Of a stretch of DNA of 26,427 nucleotides, positions 13,425 through 23,306 are shown piece by piece. The DNA comes from an uncultured Collinsella sp. Its GTDB lineage: Bacteria > Actinomycetota > Coriobacteriia > Coriobacteriales > Coriobacteriaceae. Where the stretch lies: assembly GCA_937997605.1 (NCBI GenBank), contig CALLFD010000382.1, positions 1 through 26,427 on the forward strand, given 5' to 3'. Within the stretch, counting starts at the first letter, position 1; each line of letters opens with the position of its first letter. The translations under genes and the position numbers were made by a program. A model generated the notes under the pieces. The model was given only the letters and a program-made list of their open reading frames with translations, had not been told where the DNA came from and searched no databases.

Positions 13425-13619
13425 GTGGGAGTTATCGGTTACGGTCTCGGTGTTATCGGCGCTGGTCTTGCTATCGGCCTGTCTGCTCTGGGTGCTACGG
13501 GTGCTATGGCCCGTCAGCCTGAGGTCCAGGGCCGCGTGTTCACCGTCTTCATCATGGGCTCCGCCTTCGGCGAGGCTCTGGCTCTGATCGGCTTCGTTGT
13601 CGCGCTGATCGTTAAATAG
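13425..13619 (+). CDS. atpE: F1Fo ATP synthase subunit c (short form)
   Basis: Membrane proteolipid that forms the rotating c-ring; 64 aa, shorter than the usual 70-85. Helix 1 (about 3-25) contains the glycine repeat GAGLAIGLSALG. The polar loop is ARQPE (29-33), and helix 2 (38-62) carries the ion-binding carboxylate Glu50 in FGEALALIGF. The helix 1 Gln and the Ser/Thr after the Glu that mark sodium-binding rings are absent, which suggests proton coupling. Very strong ribosome site, GTG start. Confidence 0.93.
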   Translation: MGVIGYGLGVIGAGLAIGLSALGATGAMARQPEVQGRVFTVFIMGSAFGEALALIGFVVALIVK

Positions 13620-13634
13620 CACGGAGCGTCAAGT

Positions 13635-14237
13635 ATGAATCTTTCATCCCAGAAGAGCGCGATCGCACTCTCCGCGTCCGCGGCCGCGCTGCTCATGCCG
13701 GTTTCCGCGTTCGCCGAGGACGGCGCTGCCGGTGCGGACATCCTCATCCCTAAGATGGCGGAGTTCATCCCGGCGCTTATCGCCTTCCTGATTATCTGGA
13801 TCGTGCTGGCCAAGGTCGCCCTGCCGGGCATCATGAAGACCATGGAGGAGCGCGGCAAGAAGATCGAGGAGAGCCTCGACGAGGCCGAGAAGACCAAGCA
13901 GGAGGCTATCGCCAAGCGCGCTGAGTCCGACTCGATCGTCACCGACGCCCGTCGTCAGGCTGCCGACATTGTTCTCGAGGCCCGTAAGGACGCCGAGTCC
14001 GAGCGCGCCCGTATCATCGAGGCTGCTCACAAGGAGGCCGAGGAGATCATCGCCAAGGCCCATACGACCGTCGAGGACGAGCGCAAGTCCATCTACGCCG
14101 GTGCCGCGAGCTCCATCGCCGACCTGTCCGTTGCCGTCGCCACCAAGATCGTGGGCGAGGCACTCGAGGACGATGCCGAGCAGAAGAAGCTCATCGAGCG
14201 TTACATCCAGGAAGCAGGTAGCCTGAATGCCGACTAG
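13635..14237 (+). CDS. atpF: F1Fo ATP synthase subunit b with signal-like N-terminus
   Basis: Peripheral stalk subunit, 200 aa. A membrane helix at about 42-65 is followed by a long charged coiled coil (about 70-165) that reaches F1. Before the membrane helix lies a sequence that looks like a cleavable signal peptide: Lys7, hydrophobic 9-24, then VSAFA/EDG around residue 27. Usual b subunits are about 160-170 aa and lack this. The gene overlaps atpH by 11 nt, suggesting translational coupling. Confidence 0.92.
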   Translation: MNLSSQKSAIALSASAAALLMPVSAFAEDGAAGADILIPKMAEFIPALIAFLIIWIVLAKVALPGIMKTMEERGKKIEESLDEAEKTKQEAIAKRAESDSIVTDARRQAADIVLEARKDAESERARIIEAAHKEAEEIIAKAHTTVEDERKSIYAGAASSIADLSVAVATKIVGEALEDDAEQKKLIERYIQEAGSLNAD

Positions 14238-14703
14238 CCGCTATCAGGACAAGGTACTCGAGACCTACGCGCGCTCCCTTTTGGAAGCCGCCAAGGCCGA
14301 GAACCATGTGTTCGAGGACCTCGAGATGATCGAGCGTCTGGCTTCTGCCAGCCCCGAGATCATCGCCGTGCTCGACACCATGTCCAAGCGCGACCAGCTC
14401 GACCTTCTTCCCAAGGTGGCAGCTGCCTTTAAGTATGTTGCCGAGGAAGACGAGGATGTAGTGGGCGTGACCGTCACCACGGCGATCCCGCTCGACGACG
14501 AGCTGCGTCAAACCATCACTAAGAAATGCGAGCAGGACTTCGGCCGCAAAGTATTCCTTATCGAGCAGGTCGACCCGTCTATCGTGGGCGGCCTGGTGCT
14601 CGAGGCCCGCGGCGAGCGTCGTGACATTTCCGTCAAGACGCAGCTGCGCATCGCGCAGGAGACCCTCGCAAACTCTGCTAATTCGTACGGAGGTGAAGCC
14701 TAA
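14227..14703 (+). CDS. atpH: F1Fo ATP synthase subunit delta
   Basis: Links the b stalk to the top of F1; 158 aa, slightly shorter than the usual 175-180. Recognised by the N-terminal YARSLLEAA helix and the C-terminal signature DPSIVGGLVLEARGERRDIS. The start lies inside the 3' end of atpF, and the stop overlaps atpA by one nucleotide (TAATG). Confidence 0.92.
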   Translation: MPTSRYQDKVLETYARSLLEAAKAENHVFEDLEMIERLASASPEIIAVLDTMSKRDQLDLLPKVAAAFKYVAEEDEDVVGVTVTTAIPLDDELRQTITKKCEQDFGRKVFLIEQVDPSIVGGLVLEARGERRDISVKTQLRIAQETLANSANSYGGEA

Positions 14704-16301
14704 TGTCCGAAACCCTCAATGCCCAGGATATCGCCAAGAAACTGCAGGAGCAGCTCACGAGCCTCTCCGCGACGGTCGATACGCATGAGGTTTCAACGGT
14801 CGACGAGGTAGGCGACGGCATCGCGCGCGTCTCCGGCCTCAAGAGCGCCATGGCAGGCGAGCTTCTGGAGTTCAAGAGCTCCGATACCGGTGAGACCGTC
14901 TTCGGCCTTGCCCAGAACCTTGACCGTGACGAGGTCGGCGCCGTTCTGTTTGGTGCCGTCGACTCCATCAAGGAAGGCGACGAGTGCCGCACCACTGGCC
15001 GCATTATGGATATCCCTGTGAGCCGCGCCATGCTCGGCCGCGTCGTCAATCCGCTCGGCCAGCCCATCGACGGCCTGGGCGACATCGTCGCCACGCACCG
15101 TCGCCCCATCGAGTTCAAGGCCCCCGGCGTCATCGACCGTACCCCGGTGTGTGAGCCGGTTCAGACCGGTCTGCTCGCTATCGACTCCATGGTGCCTATT
15201 GGCCGCGGTCAGCGTGAGCTCATCATCGGCGACCGTAAGACCGGTAAGACCGCCATCGCCATCGACGCTATCCTCAACCAGCGCGGCAAGGGCATGGTCT
15301 GCATCTATGTCGCCATCGGCCAGAAGGCCTCCACGGTTGCCAACATCCGCGAGACCCTCGCTCAGCACGGTGCGCTCGACTACACCATCATCGTTTCGGC
15401 CACCGCTGCCGATTCCGCCCCTATGCAGTACATCGCGCCTATGGCCGGTGCCGCTATCGGCGAGTTCTTCATGTACAACGGTGAGGACGGCAAGCCCGCC
15501 AGCGAGACCAACCCCGGTGGCCACGTGCTCGTCATCTACGACGACCTGTCCAAGCAGGCTGTGGCTTACCGTCAGATGTCGCTGACGCTGCATCGTCCGC
15601 CCGGACGCGAGGCCTATCCTGGCGACATCTTCTACCTGCACTCTCGTCTGCTCGAGCGTGCCGTCAAGATGTCCAAGAAGAACGGCTACGGCTCCATGAC
15701 GGCACTGCCGATCATCGAGACCCAGGACGGCGACGTCTCGGCCTACATTCCGACCAACGTCATTTCCATTACCGATGGTCAGATCTACCTGCAGTCCGAG
15801 CTCTTCTTCCAGGGCCAGCGCCCGGCAGTCGACGTGGGCATCTCCGTGTCCCGCGTCGGTGGTGACGCACAGACCAAGGCTATGAAGCAGGTCGCCGGCA
15901 ACCTCCGTCTGGACCTCGCTTCGTACCAGGAGCTCGCTGGCTTTACGCAGTTCGGCTCCGACCTTGACGAGGCTACTCAGAAGCAGCTGACCCATGGTGC
16001 CCGCATGACCGAGCTCCTGAAGCAGCCGCGCTACAAGCCGTTCGAGGTTGGCGAGCAGATCGTTACGCTGTTCGCTGGCAACGAGGGCTTCCTGGATGAC
16101 CTGGAAATCTCCGACGTGCTGCCCTTCCGTGCCGAGCTCATCGAGTACATGGACAATGGCTTTGGCTCGCTGCTCGACAAGGTTCGCGCCAAGAAGATCG
16201 ATGATGACACCAAGGCTGAGCTCTTGCGCGTCATCGGCGACTTCAAGCAGCAGTTCATGGCCAAGCACCATTCGGATGTTTCTGGATCAGAGGAGAACTA
16301 A
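14703..16301 (+). CDS. atpA: F1Fo ATP synthase subunit alpha
   Basis: Non-catalytic nucleotide-binding subunit of F1; 532 aa, a little over the usual 500-515, the surplus being mainly C-terminal. Motifs: the P-loop GDRKTGKT (176-183), YVAIGQKASTVANI, and the alpha-specific SLTLHRPPGREAYPGDIFYLHSR region, which contains LHRPPGREAYPGD where most alpha subunits read LRRPPGREAYPGD. Ribosome site GGAGGTGAAG lies at the end of atpH. Confidence 0.96.
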   Translation: MSETLNAQDIAKKLQEQLTSLSATVDTHEVSTVDEVGDGIARVSGLKSAMAGELLEFKSSDTGETVFGLAQNLDRDEVGAVLFGAVDSIKEGDECRTTGRIMDIPVSRAMLGRVVNPLGQPIDGLGDIVATHRRPIEFKAPGVIDRTPVCEPVQTGLLAIDSMVPIGRGQRELIIGDRKTGKTAIAIDAILNQRGKGMVCIYVAIGQKASTVANIRETLAQHGALDYTIIVSATAADSAPMQYIAPMAGAAIGEFFMYNGEDGKPASETNPGGHVLVIYDDLSKQAVAYRQMSLTLHRPPGREAYPGDIFYLHSRLLERAVKMSKKNGYGSMTALPIIETQDGDVSAYIPTNVISITDGQIYLQSELFFQGQRPAVDVGISVSRVGGDAQTKAMKQVAGNLRLDLASYQELAGFTQFGSDLDEATQKQLTHGARMTELLKQPRYKPFEVGEQIVTLFAGNEGFLDDLEISDVLPFRAELIEYMDNGFGSLLDKVRAKKIDDDTKAELLRVIGDFKQQFMAKHHSDVSGSEEN

Positions 16302-16306
16302 GCCCC

Positions 16307-17214
16307 ATGGCCAACCTTCGCGACATTAAGAAGCGAATCTCCTCGGTTACCACGACCAAGCAGATCACGCGCACGATGGAGATGGTCTCTACGGCCAAGA
16401 TCCGTCGTGCCCTCGATCGCTCCAAGCAGGCCGAGCCCTATAAGGAGGCGCTGACCGACGTCATGTTGACGGTCGCCGGCGACGCCTCCTGTTCGGGCAC
16501 CGATCCCATGCTGCAGAAGCATGAGAGCGTCAAGCATGGCCTGATTGTCGTTATTGCCTCGGACCGCGGCCTTGCCGGCGGTTTCAATACGACGGTGGAG
16601 CGCACGGCCGAAAAGCTCGCCGCTTCTTGGGCGAACGACGGCATCGAGTGCGAGATCATCGCGTGCGGGCGTAAGCCGGCCACGTATTTCCGTGACCGCG
16701 AAAACGTCGTCATGCACTTTGAGGGCAACTCCTCTGAGCCCGATTTCAATCAGGCCCGCATGATCTCCTCTCATATCTGCGATGCGTATCGTGCCGGTGA
16801 GCTTGACCGTGTCGAGCTTGTCTACCACCACGCCAAGAATCGCGTGGATCAGGAGCTTCGCGTCGAGCATCTGTTGCCGCTCGACCCCGAGATGATCGCT
16901 ATGGCCCACGGTCCGCGTAAGAACGAGACCGACGCCCCTAAGCGCATCTCGTCCACGTTCGAGTTCGTGCCCTCTCCCGAGCATGTTCTCGGCAAGCTTG
17001 TGCCGTCTTATATCCTGACGGTCATCTACCAGGCCCTGATCGATTCGGCGGCTGCCGAGCAGGGTGCACGCCGCAAGGCCATGCACTCCGCGACGGAAAA
17101 CGCCACCGCGATCATCTCGACCCTTACCCGCACGTATAGTCGCGTGCGCCAGGCTTCGATCACGACCGAGATTAACGAGATCGTCGGCGGAGCCTCAGCA
17201 TTGGAGGAACAGTA

Positions 17215-17215
<1 letters not shown>
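16307..17215 (+). CDS. atpG: F1Fo ATP synthase subunit gamma
   Basis: Central rotor shaft of F1; 302 aa. The N-terminal helix begins MANLRDIKKRISSVTTTKQI followed by TRTMEMVS, and the C-terminal helix has ENATAIISTLTRTYSRVRQ and ITTEINEIVGGASAL, both diagnostic. A segment near 220-235 (HGPRKNETDAPKRISS) looks like a small insertion compared with the common form. Ribosome site GAGGAGAAC precedes the start; the stop overlaps the atpD start by one nucleotide. Confidence 0.95.
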
Positions 17216-18669
<1,454 letters not shown>

Positions 18670-18672
18670 GTT

Positions 18673-19065
18673 ATGCGTATCCGCATCGTGTGCCCCGTGA
18701 GCTGCGCCTATGAGGGCGACGCTGCGTTTGTGTCGATTCCGTCCACGGATGGCGAGTTTGGCGTCCTGCCCGCTCACTCCAGCGAGATCTGCACGATCGA
18801 CCGCGGTTACGTTCGCGTTTCCGATAAGGCCATGGGCACTGTCGACCACACGTTTGCCGTGGCCGGCGGCTATGCCCAGGTTGCGGACGATGTCGTGACC
18901 GTTCTCGCCGAGCGCGCTTGCGATTTGGCGACCGTCGATGCCGACAAGCTTAAAGTTGATATTCAAGGTTTTGAAGAGAAGCTGGGTAATTTGTCGGAGG
19001 ATGATGCACGCCGCGCCTACCTCTATAATGAAATCGCATGGTGTAAGCTCAAGCTTGCCCAATAG
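18673..19065 (+). CDS. atpC: F1Fo ATP synthase subunit epsilon
   Basis: Rotor subunit that couples gamma to the c-ring and can inhibit ATP hydrolysis; 130 aa. The N-terminal beta-sandwich contains DGEFGVLPAHS, and VAGGYAQVADDVVTVLAE is diagnostic. The C-terminal helical hairpin (about 95-130) is present. Start 3 nt after the atpD stop with no strong ribosome site of its own, so it is probably translationally coupled. Last gene of the operon. Confidence 0.93.
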   Translation: MRIRIVCPVSCAYEGDAAFVSIPSTDGEFGVLPAHSSEICTIDRGYVRVSDKAMGTVDHTFAVAGGYAQVADDVVTVLAERACDLATVDADKLKVDIQGFEEKLGNLSEDDARRAYLYNEIAWCKLKLAQ

Positions 19066-19101
19066 TCAAACGATTTAGCGTTCGACCATTTGCGAACACA
19101 T

Positions 19102-19140
19102 CATGCCCGGGATGGCTCAGCCATCCCGGGCATGCTTTTT
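19102..19140 (+). terminator. Strong intrinsic terminator of the ATP synthase operon
   Basis: A perfect 15-bp stem CATGCCCGGGATGGC (19102-19116) with its complement (19120-19134), loop TCA, followed by C and five T (19136-19140). It lies 36 nt after atpC and only 14 nt before the murA start, so murA needs another source of transcription or read-through. Confidence 0.92.
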
Positions 19141-19153
19141 GAAAGGGTAGACC

Positions 19154-20437
19154 TTGGATATTATCCGCGTTGAGGGTGGCCACGCCATCGGAGGCTCCGT
19201 GCCCGTCTCGGGTGCCAAGAACTCCGCACTCAAACTCATGGCGGCAACGCTTCTGGCGCCGGGCAAGACGACGCTGCAGAACGTGCCCGATATTTCCGAT
19301 GTCCACGTGATGGGCAAGGTGCTCAAGGGCATGGGCGCTACGATCGATGTTCTCGACGAGCACACGCTCGAGATTGATACCTCTCAGGTCGATTCTTGGG
19401 AGGCCCCCTACGAGCTCGTTGCCAAGATGCGTGCTTCCACAGCCGTGATGGGACCCCTGCTGGGTCGCTTCCATCGCGCCAAGATCGCCATGCCGGGCGG
19501 CTGCAACCTGGGTGCTCGCAAGATCGATATGCACATTCTTGGTCTTGAGGCCCTGGGCGTTGAGTTCGATACCGCCCACGGTTACATCAACGCTAATGCG
19601 CCCCAAGGTCTGCGCGGTACCACCGTCACGCTCGAGTTCGCCAGCGTCGGTGCGACCGAGAACCTCATCATGGCCTCTGTGCGCGCACAGGGCACCACGG
19701 TTATCGATAATGCCGCCCGCGAGCCCGAGATCGTCGATCTCGCTAACATGCTCAACGAGATGGGCGCCAAGATTGTTGGCGCCGGTACGCCCGTCGTGAC
19801 TATCGAAGGCGTGGAAGAGCTCCATCCCGTTACCCATCGCGTGGTGGGCGACCGCATCGAGGCCGGTACCTTTATCGTTGCCGGTGCGTTGATGGCCGAC
19901 GATCGCGGTGTCGACGTCACGGGTTTTTGCCCCATTCACTTGGGCATGGTGCTCAAGAAGATGGAGCTCATGGGTATCGACTGCGAGCGCGTCGAGGATG
20001 GCGTCCATGTGAACCGTGCCGAGCGTATCAAGCCGGTCGACATCCAGACGCTTCCATTCCCCGGCTTCCCGACGGACATGCAGGCGCAGATTATGGTACT
20101 CTCCGCCCTTGCCGATGGTAGCTCCGTTATCACCGAGAACATCTTCGAGAATCGCTTTATGTTTGCCTCTGAGCTGGTGCGCATGGGTGCCGACATTCGT
20201 ATCGAGAGCCATCATGCCATGATTCATGGCGTCAAGGGCTTCTCGGGTGCGCAGGTTACCTCGCCCGATCTGCGTGGCGGAGCGGCCCTCGTCGTAGCGG
20301 GCTTGATCGCCGACGGGACGACCGAGGTTTCGGCCATCCATCACATCAAGCGCGGCTACGAGCAGTTTGTCGAAAAGCTGCAGGCGCTCGGCGCGCATGT
20401 CGAGCATGCTACCGTCCCCGATCCCGTCATCTACTAA
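19154..20437 (+). CDS. murA: UDP-N-acetylglucosamine 1-carboxyvinyltransferase
   Basis: First committed step of peptidoglycan synthesis: adds enolpyruvate from PEP to UDP-GlcNAc; cytosolic target of fosfomycin. 427 aa. Substrate residues Lys22-Asn23 in SGAKNSALK, catalytic Cys117 in MPGGCNLGARKID, and FPGFPTDMQAQ with the catalytic-region Asp are all present. Cys rather than Asp at the active position predicts fosfomycin sensitivity at target level. Translation starts at TTG 19154 after GAAAGGG, the only well-placed start, since the protein begins normally (MDIIRVEGG). The terminator of the atp operon overlaps its leader. Confidence 0.95.
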   Translation: MDIIRVEGGHAIGGSVPVSGAKNSALKLMAATLLAPGKTTLQNVPDISDVHVMGKVLKGMGATIDVLDEHTLEIDTSQVDSWEAPYELVAKMRASTAVMGPLLGRFHRAKIAMPGGCNLGARKIDMHILGLEALGVEFDTAHGYINANAPQGLRGTTVTLEFASVGATENLIMASVRAQGTTVIDNAAREPEIVDLANMLNEMGAKIVGAGTPVVTIEGVEELHPVTHRVVGDRIEAGTFIVAGALMADDRGVDVTGFCPIHLGMVLKKMELMGIDCERVEDGVHVNRAERIKPVDIQTLPFPGFPTDMQAQIMVLSALADGSSVITENIFENRFMFASELVRMGADIRIESHHAMIHGVKGFSGAQVTSPDLRGGAALVVAGLIADGTTEVSAIHHIKRGYEQFVEKLQALGAHVEHATVPDPVIY

Positions 20438-20449
20438 TACAGGTTGCCT

Positions 20450-21685
20450 ATGTTTAATAAAAAGCCCCTCGCGGATACCACCGCCCGAAGACGCTCAACT
20501 GGTGCGCAGGCCAAGATCTACAGTCGCGATAACGTGGCTCGCTATTCCGAGCGCGCTCGCCAACGTCGTCGTAGCCACACGATTCGTCACGTCGCGCTCA
20601 TTGTCGTGCTTGGCGTGCTGCTGAGTGCCACTACCGCTGCCGGCCTGTGGTTTGCCACCATTATGGGCAAGCTCGGCGATTCTAATGTCATTACCGACAA
20701 TCTGCGTCGGGTTCTGGTTGACACCGATGAGGCAAAGGATCCGTTCTACGTGCTGCTTCTTGGCACCGACGGCCGTCCGGGCGAGGATACGTACCGTGCC
20801 GACTCGATTATCCTGGCACGCATCGACCCCACGCAAAAGCAGGCGACGCTCATTTCCGTTCCGCGCGACACCAAGGTCGAGTACAAGGGCGAGACCATGA
20901 AGATCAACGCCTGCCATACCGTTGGCGGCGCCGAGGCTATGGTCGAGGCGGTCAACGAGCTGTGCGGTGTTCAGATTTCCCACTATGCCGAGGTCAGCTT
21001 CGACGGTATGCAGGCGCTGATTGATTCGGTTGGCGGTATCGACATTAACGCAACCGATGATGTTGACGACCCCGAGCACCTGGATATTAAGATTACCGCT
21101 GGCCAGCAGCATATGGACGGTGCCACCGCCCTTACCTATGCCCGCTGCCGCTACACCTATGCCGACGGCGATTACACGCGCATGCGCCACCAGCGTCAGG
21201 TGCTTGGCGCCCTTGCCAACCAGATTCTCAATAACTTCGATGCCACGAAGATCTTTGGCCTGGTTAATTCGCTGTCCGATATGCTCGTAACCGATATGAG
21301 CGTTCAGGATATCGTGGCTACGGTCAACGCCATGCGCGGTATGGATGTCGACGGTATCTACTCGGCCAACCTGCCCTCGTACGCCGACGACAGCACCATG
21401 ATCGACGGTGTGAGCTACGTCTTTGTCTACGAGGACGAGCTCAAGGAAATGATGGAGCGCGTCGATGCCGGCAAGGATCCCAAGGGTCCCAACACCATGG
21501 GTCTTTCCGACGGTTCCAGCTCTACGATCGGCGACCTGAACAACAACACGTCTGACGACTACGCAAACGGTACCGCAACCTCATCGGTCAGCTCTGACGA
21601 TCCCGATGACTCAAGCGATTCGAGCGATTCGGACTACTACGAAGAGCCGACCGGCGACGGCAACGGCTACGAAGCCAACTACTAA
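20450..21685 (+). CDS. LytR-CpsA-Psr (LCP) family cell-wall ligase
   Basis: Membrane-anchored phosphotransferase thought to attach polyprenyl-linked glycopolymers to peptidoglycan; 411 aa. A basic cytoplasmic N-terminus (1-46) is followed by one membrane helix (about 47-69) and the extracellular LCP domain (about 100-262). That domain has LLLGTDGRPGED and YRADSIILARIDP (binding Asp and Arg), ISVPRDT, and TYARCRYTYADGDYTRMRHQRQV. A Ser/Asp/Asn-rich tail covers about 345-411, probably a flexible wall-spanning region. ATG 20450 is preferred over TTG 20444 because ACAGG is correctly spaced. It follows murA by 12 nt, so both form a wall-synthesis operon. Confidence 0.92.
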   Translation: MFNKKPLADTTARRRSTGAQAKIYSRDNVARYSERARQRRRSHTIRHVALIVVLGVLLSATTAAGLWFATIMGKLGDSNVITDNLRRVLVDTDEAKDPFYVLLLGTDGRPGEDTYRADSIILARIDPTQKQATLISVPRDTKVEYKGETMKINACHTVGGAEAMVEAVNELCGVQISHYAEVSFDGMQALIDSVGGIDINATDDVDDPEHLDIKITAGQQHMDGATALTYARCRYTYADGDYTRMRHQRQVLGALANQILNNFDATKIFGLVNSLSDMLVTDMSVQDIVATVNAMRGMDVDGIYSANLPSYADDSTMIDGVSYVFVYEDELKEMMERVDAGKDPKGPNTMGLSDGSSSTIGDLNNNTSDDYANGTATSSVSSDDPDDSSDSSDSDYYEEPTGDGNGYEANY

Positions 21686-21841
21686 GTTACGGCGTTTTAC
21701 CAAACGCCGTAACGGCTCGACGCTGCGCGCCGCCCAAGACGACAATTTGTCATTCAAAAGGCAGGACATGACTAGAAGGTCAATGCCCTGCCTTTTTCAT
21801 GCCAACTTGTTCGCCTTGGACGTCGCTCGCTGACGTTGGCT
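21686..21841 (+). repeat. Double-hairpin intergenic repeat, copy 3 (after the LCP gene)
   Basis: Begins at the nucleotide after the LCP stop codon. Hairpin 1: GTTACGGCGTTT (21686-21697) pairs perfectly with AAACGCCGTAAC (21702-21713) around TACC. The linker is the same as in copy 2. The terminator-like hairpin lies at about 21756-21797. Outer stem: CCAAGACGA (21734-21742) with TCGCCTTGG (21811-21819), one mismatch. Base changes relative to copy 2 are compensated at several paired positions. Confidence 0.85.
21756..21797 (+). terminator. Terminator hairpin of repeat copy 3, LCP gene 3' end
   Basis: AAAAGGCAGGACAT pairs with ATGCCCTGCCTTTT with one mismatch; the inner stem GACT/GGTC surrounds AGAA and a T-run follows. 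Same design as in copies 1 and 2. Confidence 0.7.
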
Positions 21842-21874
21842 CAACCTGCGGTGCTGACTACTCCCCTTGCACCA

Positions 21875-21914
21875 AAAACCGCCCCGTTCTCGGTTTTGAG
21901 GACGGGGCGGTTTT
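21875..21914. terminator. Bidirectional terminator between the LCP gene and pepT
   Basis: AAAACCGCCCCGT (21875-21887) pairs with ACGGGGCGGTTTT (21902-21914), 13 bp, with A-runs on the left and T-runs on the right. It can therefore act on both strands, as suits these converging genes. It lies 24 nt beyond the pepT stop. Confidence 0.88.
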
Positions 21915-21938
21915 GCTTACCTAGATTGTTCGAGTTCC

Positions 21939-23186
21939 CTATGCAAAGCGGGCGACGAGCTCCTGGAGCACGTCGGTCATCTTGACGAGCGAACTGACCG
22001 GGACGAACTCGTTGACGCCGTGGTAGCAATAGCCGCCGGTGGAAAGGTTGGGGCAGGGCAGACCGCGGAACGACAGCTGCGCGCCGTCGGTGCCGCCGCG
22101 AATCGGCAGCACTTGGGGCTCAACGCCGCAGGCAAGGTAGGCTTCCTTGGCAACATCAATAAGCTCGGGATAGTCACGAACGATCTCGGCCATATTTCGA
22201 TACTGCTGCTTAATCTCGACCGTCACGCGCTCCTCACCCAGACGCAGGTTGAGCATCGAGGCGGCGGCGTCAAAAAGGTTGAGTTTCTGCTGGAACTTGG
22301 CGGCGTCATGGTCACGGACGATATAGCGCGCTGTGGCGTGATCGACGGTCGCAGATACACCCTCAAGGTGATAAAAGCCCTCGTAGCCTTCCGTATACTC
22401 CGGGCGCTGCACGTAGGGGAGCAACGCGTTGAAGTCGCAGAACAGATTGCCTGCGTTGATCATACGGCCCTTGGCGTCGCCCGGGTGGATGGACTGGCCC
22501 TCAAAGCGGACGGTCGCCTCGGCGGCGTTAAAGCACTCCCACTCCAGCTCGCCGATGGGGCCGCCGTCGACCGTGTAGGCGTACTTGCAGCCAAAGGTAT
22601 CGATATCCAGCAGCTCGGCTCCGTGGCCGATCTCCTCGTCAGGGCAGAAGCAAATGCCGAGTGCGGGATGGGGCAGAGAAGGGTCCTGAGCGATACGCGC
22701 GACAAGTGACATGATCTCGGCGACGCCTGCCTTGTCGTCCGCGCCCAGCAGCGTGGTGCCATCGCTGCAGACCAAGTCCTCACCCGCGAGGTCGTTCAGG
22801 GCGGGAAGCTTGGCGGTACTCATGGCAACGGGCTTACCGTCAACCGTGCCGCAGACCAGGTCGCCGCCTTCGTAGTGTACGATGTGCGGTTTCACGCCGG
22901 CACCCGGTGCAACTTCGGTGGTGTCGAGATGGGCGATCAGGCCCAGGGCGGGCTTGTCCTCAGCGCCCACACTTGCGGGGATATGCGCGCAGACATAGGC
23001 GTGCTCGGTCACGTGGGCATCTTCCGCACCAAGCTCGCGCAGTTCTTCAGCCAGTACGTTGGCAAGATCAAACTGAACGGCGCTCGAGGGTACCTGGTCG
23101 CAGTTTGCATCCTCGGACTGCGTGTTGATCTGGACGTAGCGCAAAAAGCGCTCGAGGACATCGGGGTTTGTGGTGGTGTTTTCCAT
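21939..23186 (-). CDS. pepT: Peptidase T (tripeptide aminopeptidase, M20B)
   Basis: Cytosolic di-zinc aminopeptidase releasing the N-terminal residue of tripeptides; 415 aa, normal length. Metal motifs: AHLDTTE (His86, Asp88), GADDKAG (bridging Asp near 150) and PDEEIGHGA (Glu184-Glu185). The C-terminal RGGTDGAQLSFRGLPCPNLSTGG with YHGVNEFVPV is typical of PepT. Start at 23186 (MENTTTNPDV) with GGAGC upstream on the minus strand; the longer upstream open frame runs into the divergent regulator and is not used. The only minus-strand gene in the window, transcribed away from the DtxR-type gene. Confidence 0.94.
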   Translation of the reverse strand: MENTTTNPDVLERFLRYVQINTQSEDANCDQVPSSAVQFDLANVLAEELRELGAEDAHVTEHAYVCAHIPASVGAEDKPALGLIAHLDTTEVAPGAGVKPHIVHYEGGDLVCGTVDGKPVAMSTAKLPALNDLAGEDLVCSDGTTLLGADDKAGVAEIMSLVARIAQDPSLPHPALGICFCPDEEIGHGAELLDIDTFGCKYAYTVDGGPIGELEWECFNAAEATVRFEGQSIHPGDAKGRMINAGNLFCDFNALLPYVQRPEYTEGYEGFYHLEGVSATVDHATARYIVRDHDAAKFQQKLNLFDAAASMLNLRLGEERVTVEIKQQYRNMAEIVRDYPELIDVAKEAYLACGVEPQVLPIRGGTDGAQLSFRGLPCPNLSTGGYCYHGVNEFVPVSSLVKMTDVLQELVARFA

Positions 23187-23233
23187 AAAGACTGCTCCAA
23201 TCTTGGTCGTCGTGTGCAACAAGAACTCTAGCA

Positions 23234-23253
23234 CGGTATGCCACGGCATACCG
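23234..23253. promoter_or_regulatory. Palindromic operator candidate between pepT and the DtxR-type regulator
   Basis: CGGTATGCC and GGCATACCG form a perfect 9-2-9 inverted repeat in the 120-bp divergent intergenic region. It overlaps the -35 position of a candidate plus-strand promoter with TAAAAT at 23270-23275 and would also cover the pepT promoter zone (TAGAGT on the minus strand). The natural candidate to bind it is the adjacent DtxR-family protein, or another pepT regulator. Confidence 0.6.
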
Positions 23254-23306
23254 CGACGCTTGGATGGGGTAAAATCAGCCATTGAATGCAGAAGGGACGG
23301 AAGATC

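Noticed and set aside
22020..22709. 229-codon plus-strand frame inside pepT
   Set aside because: It lies antisense to conserved pepT sequence carrying the metal motifs and has no recognisable domain.
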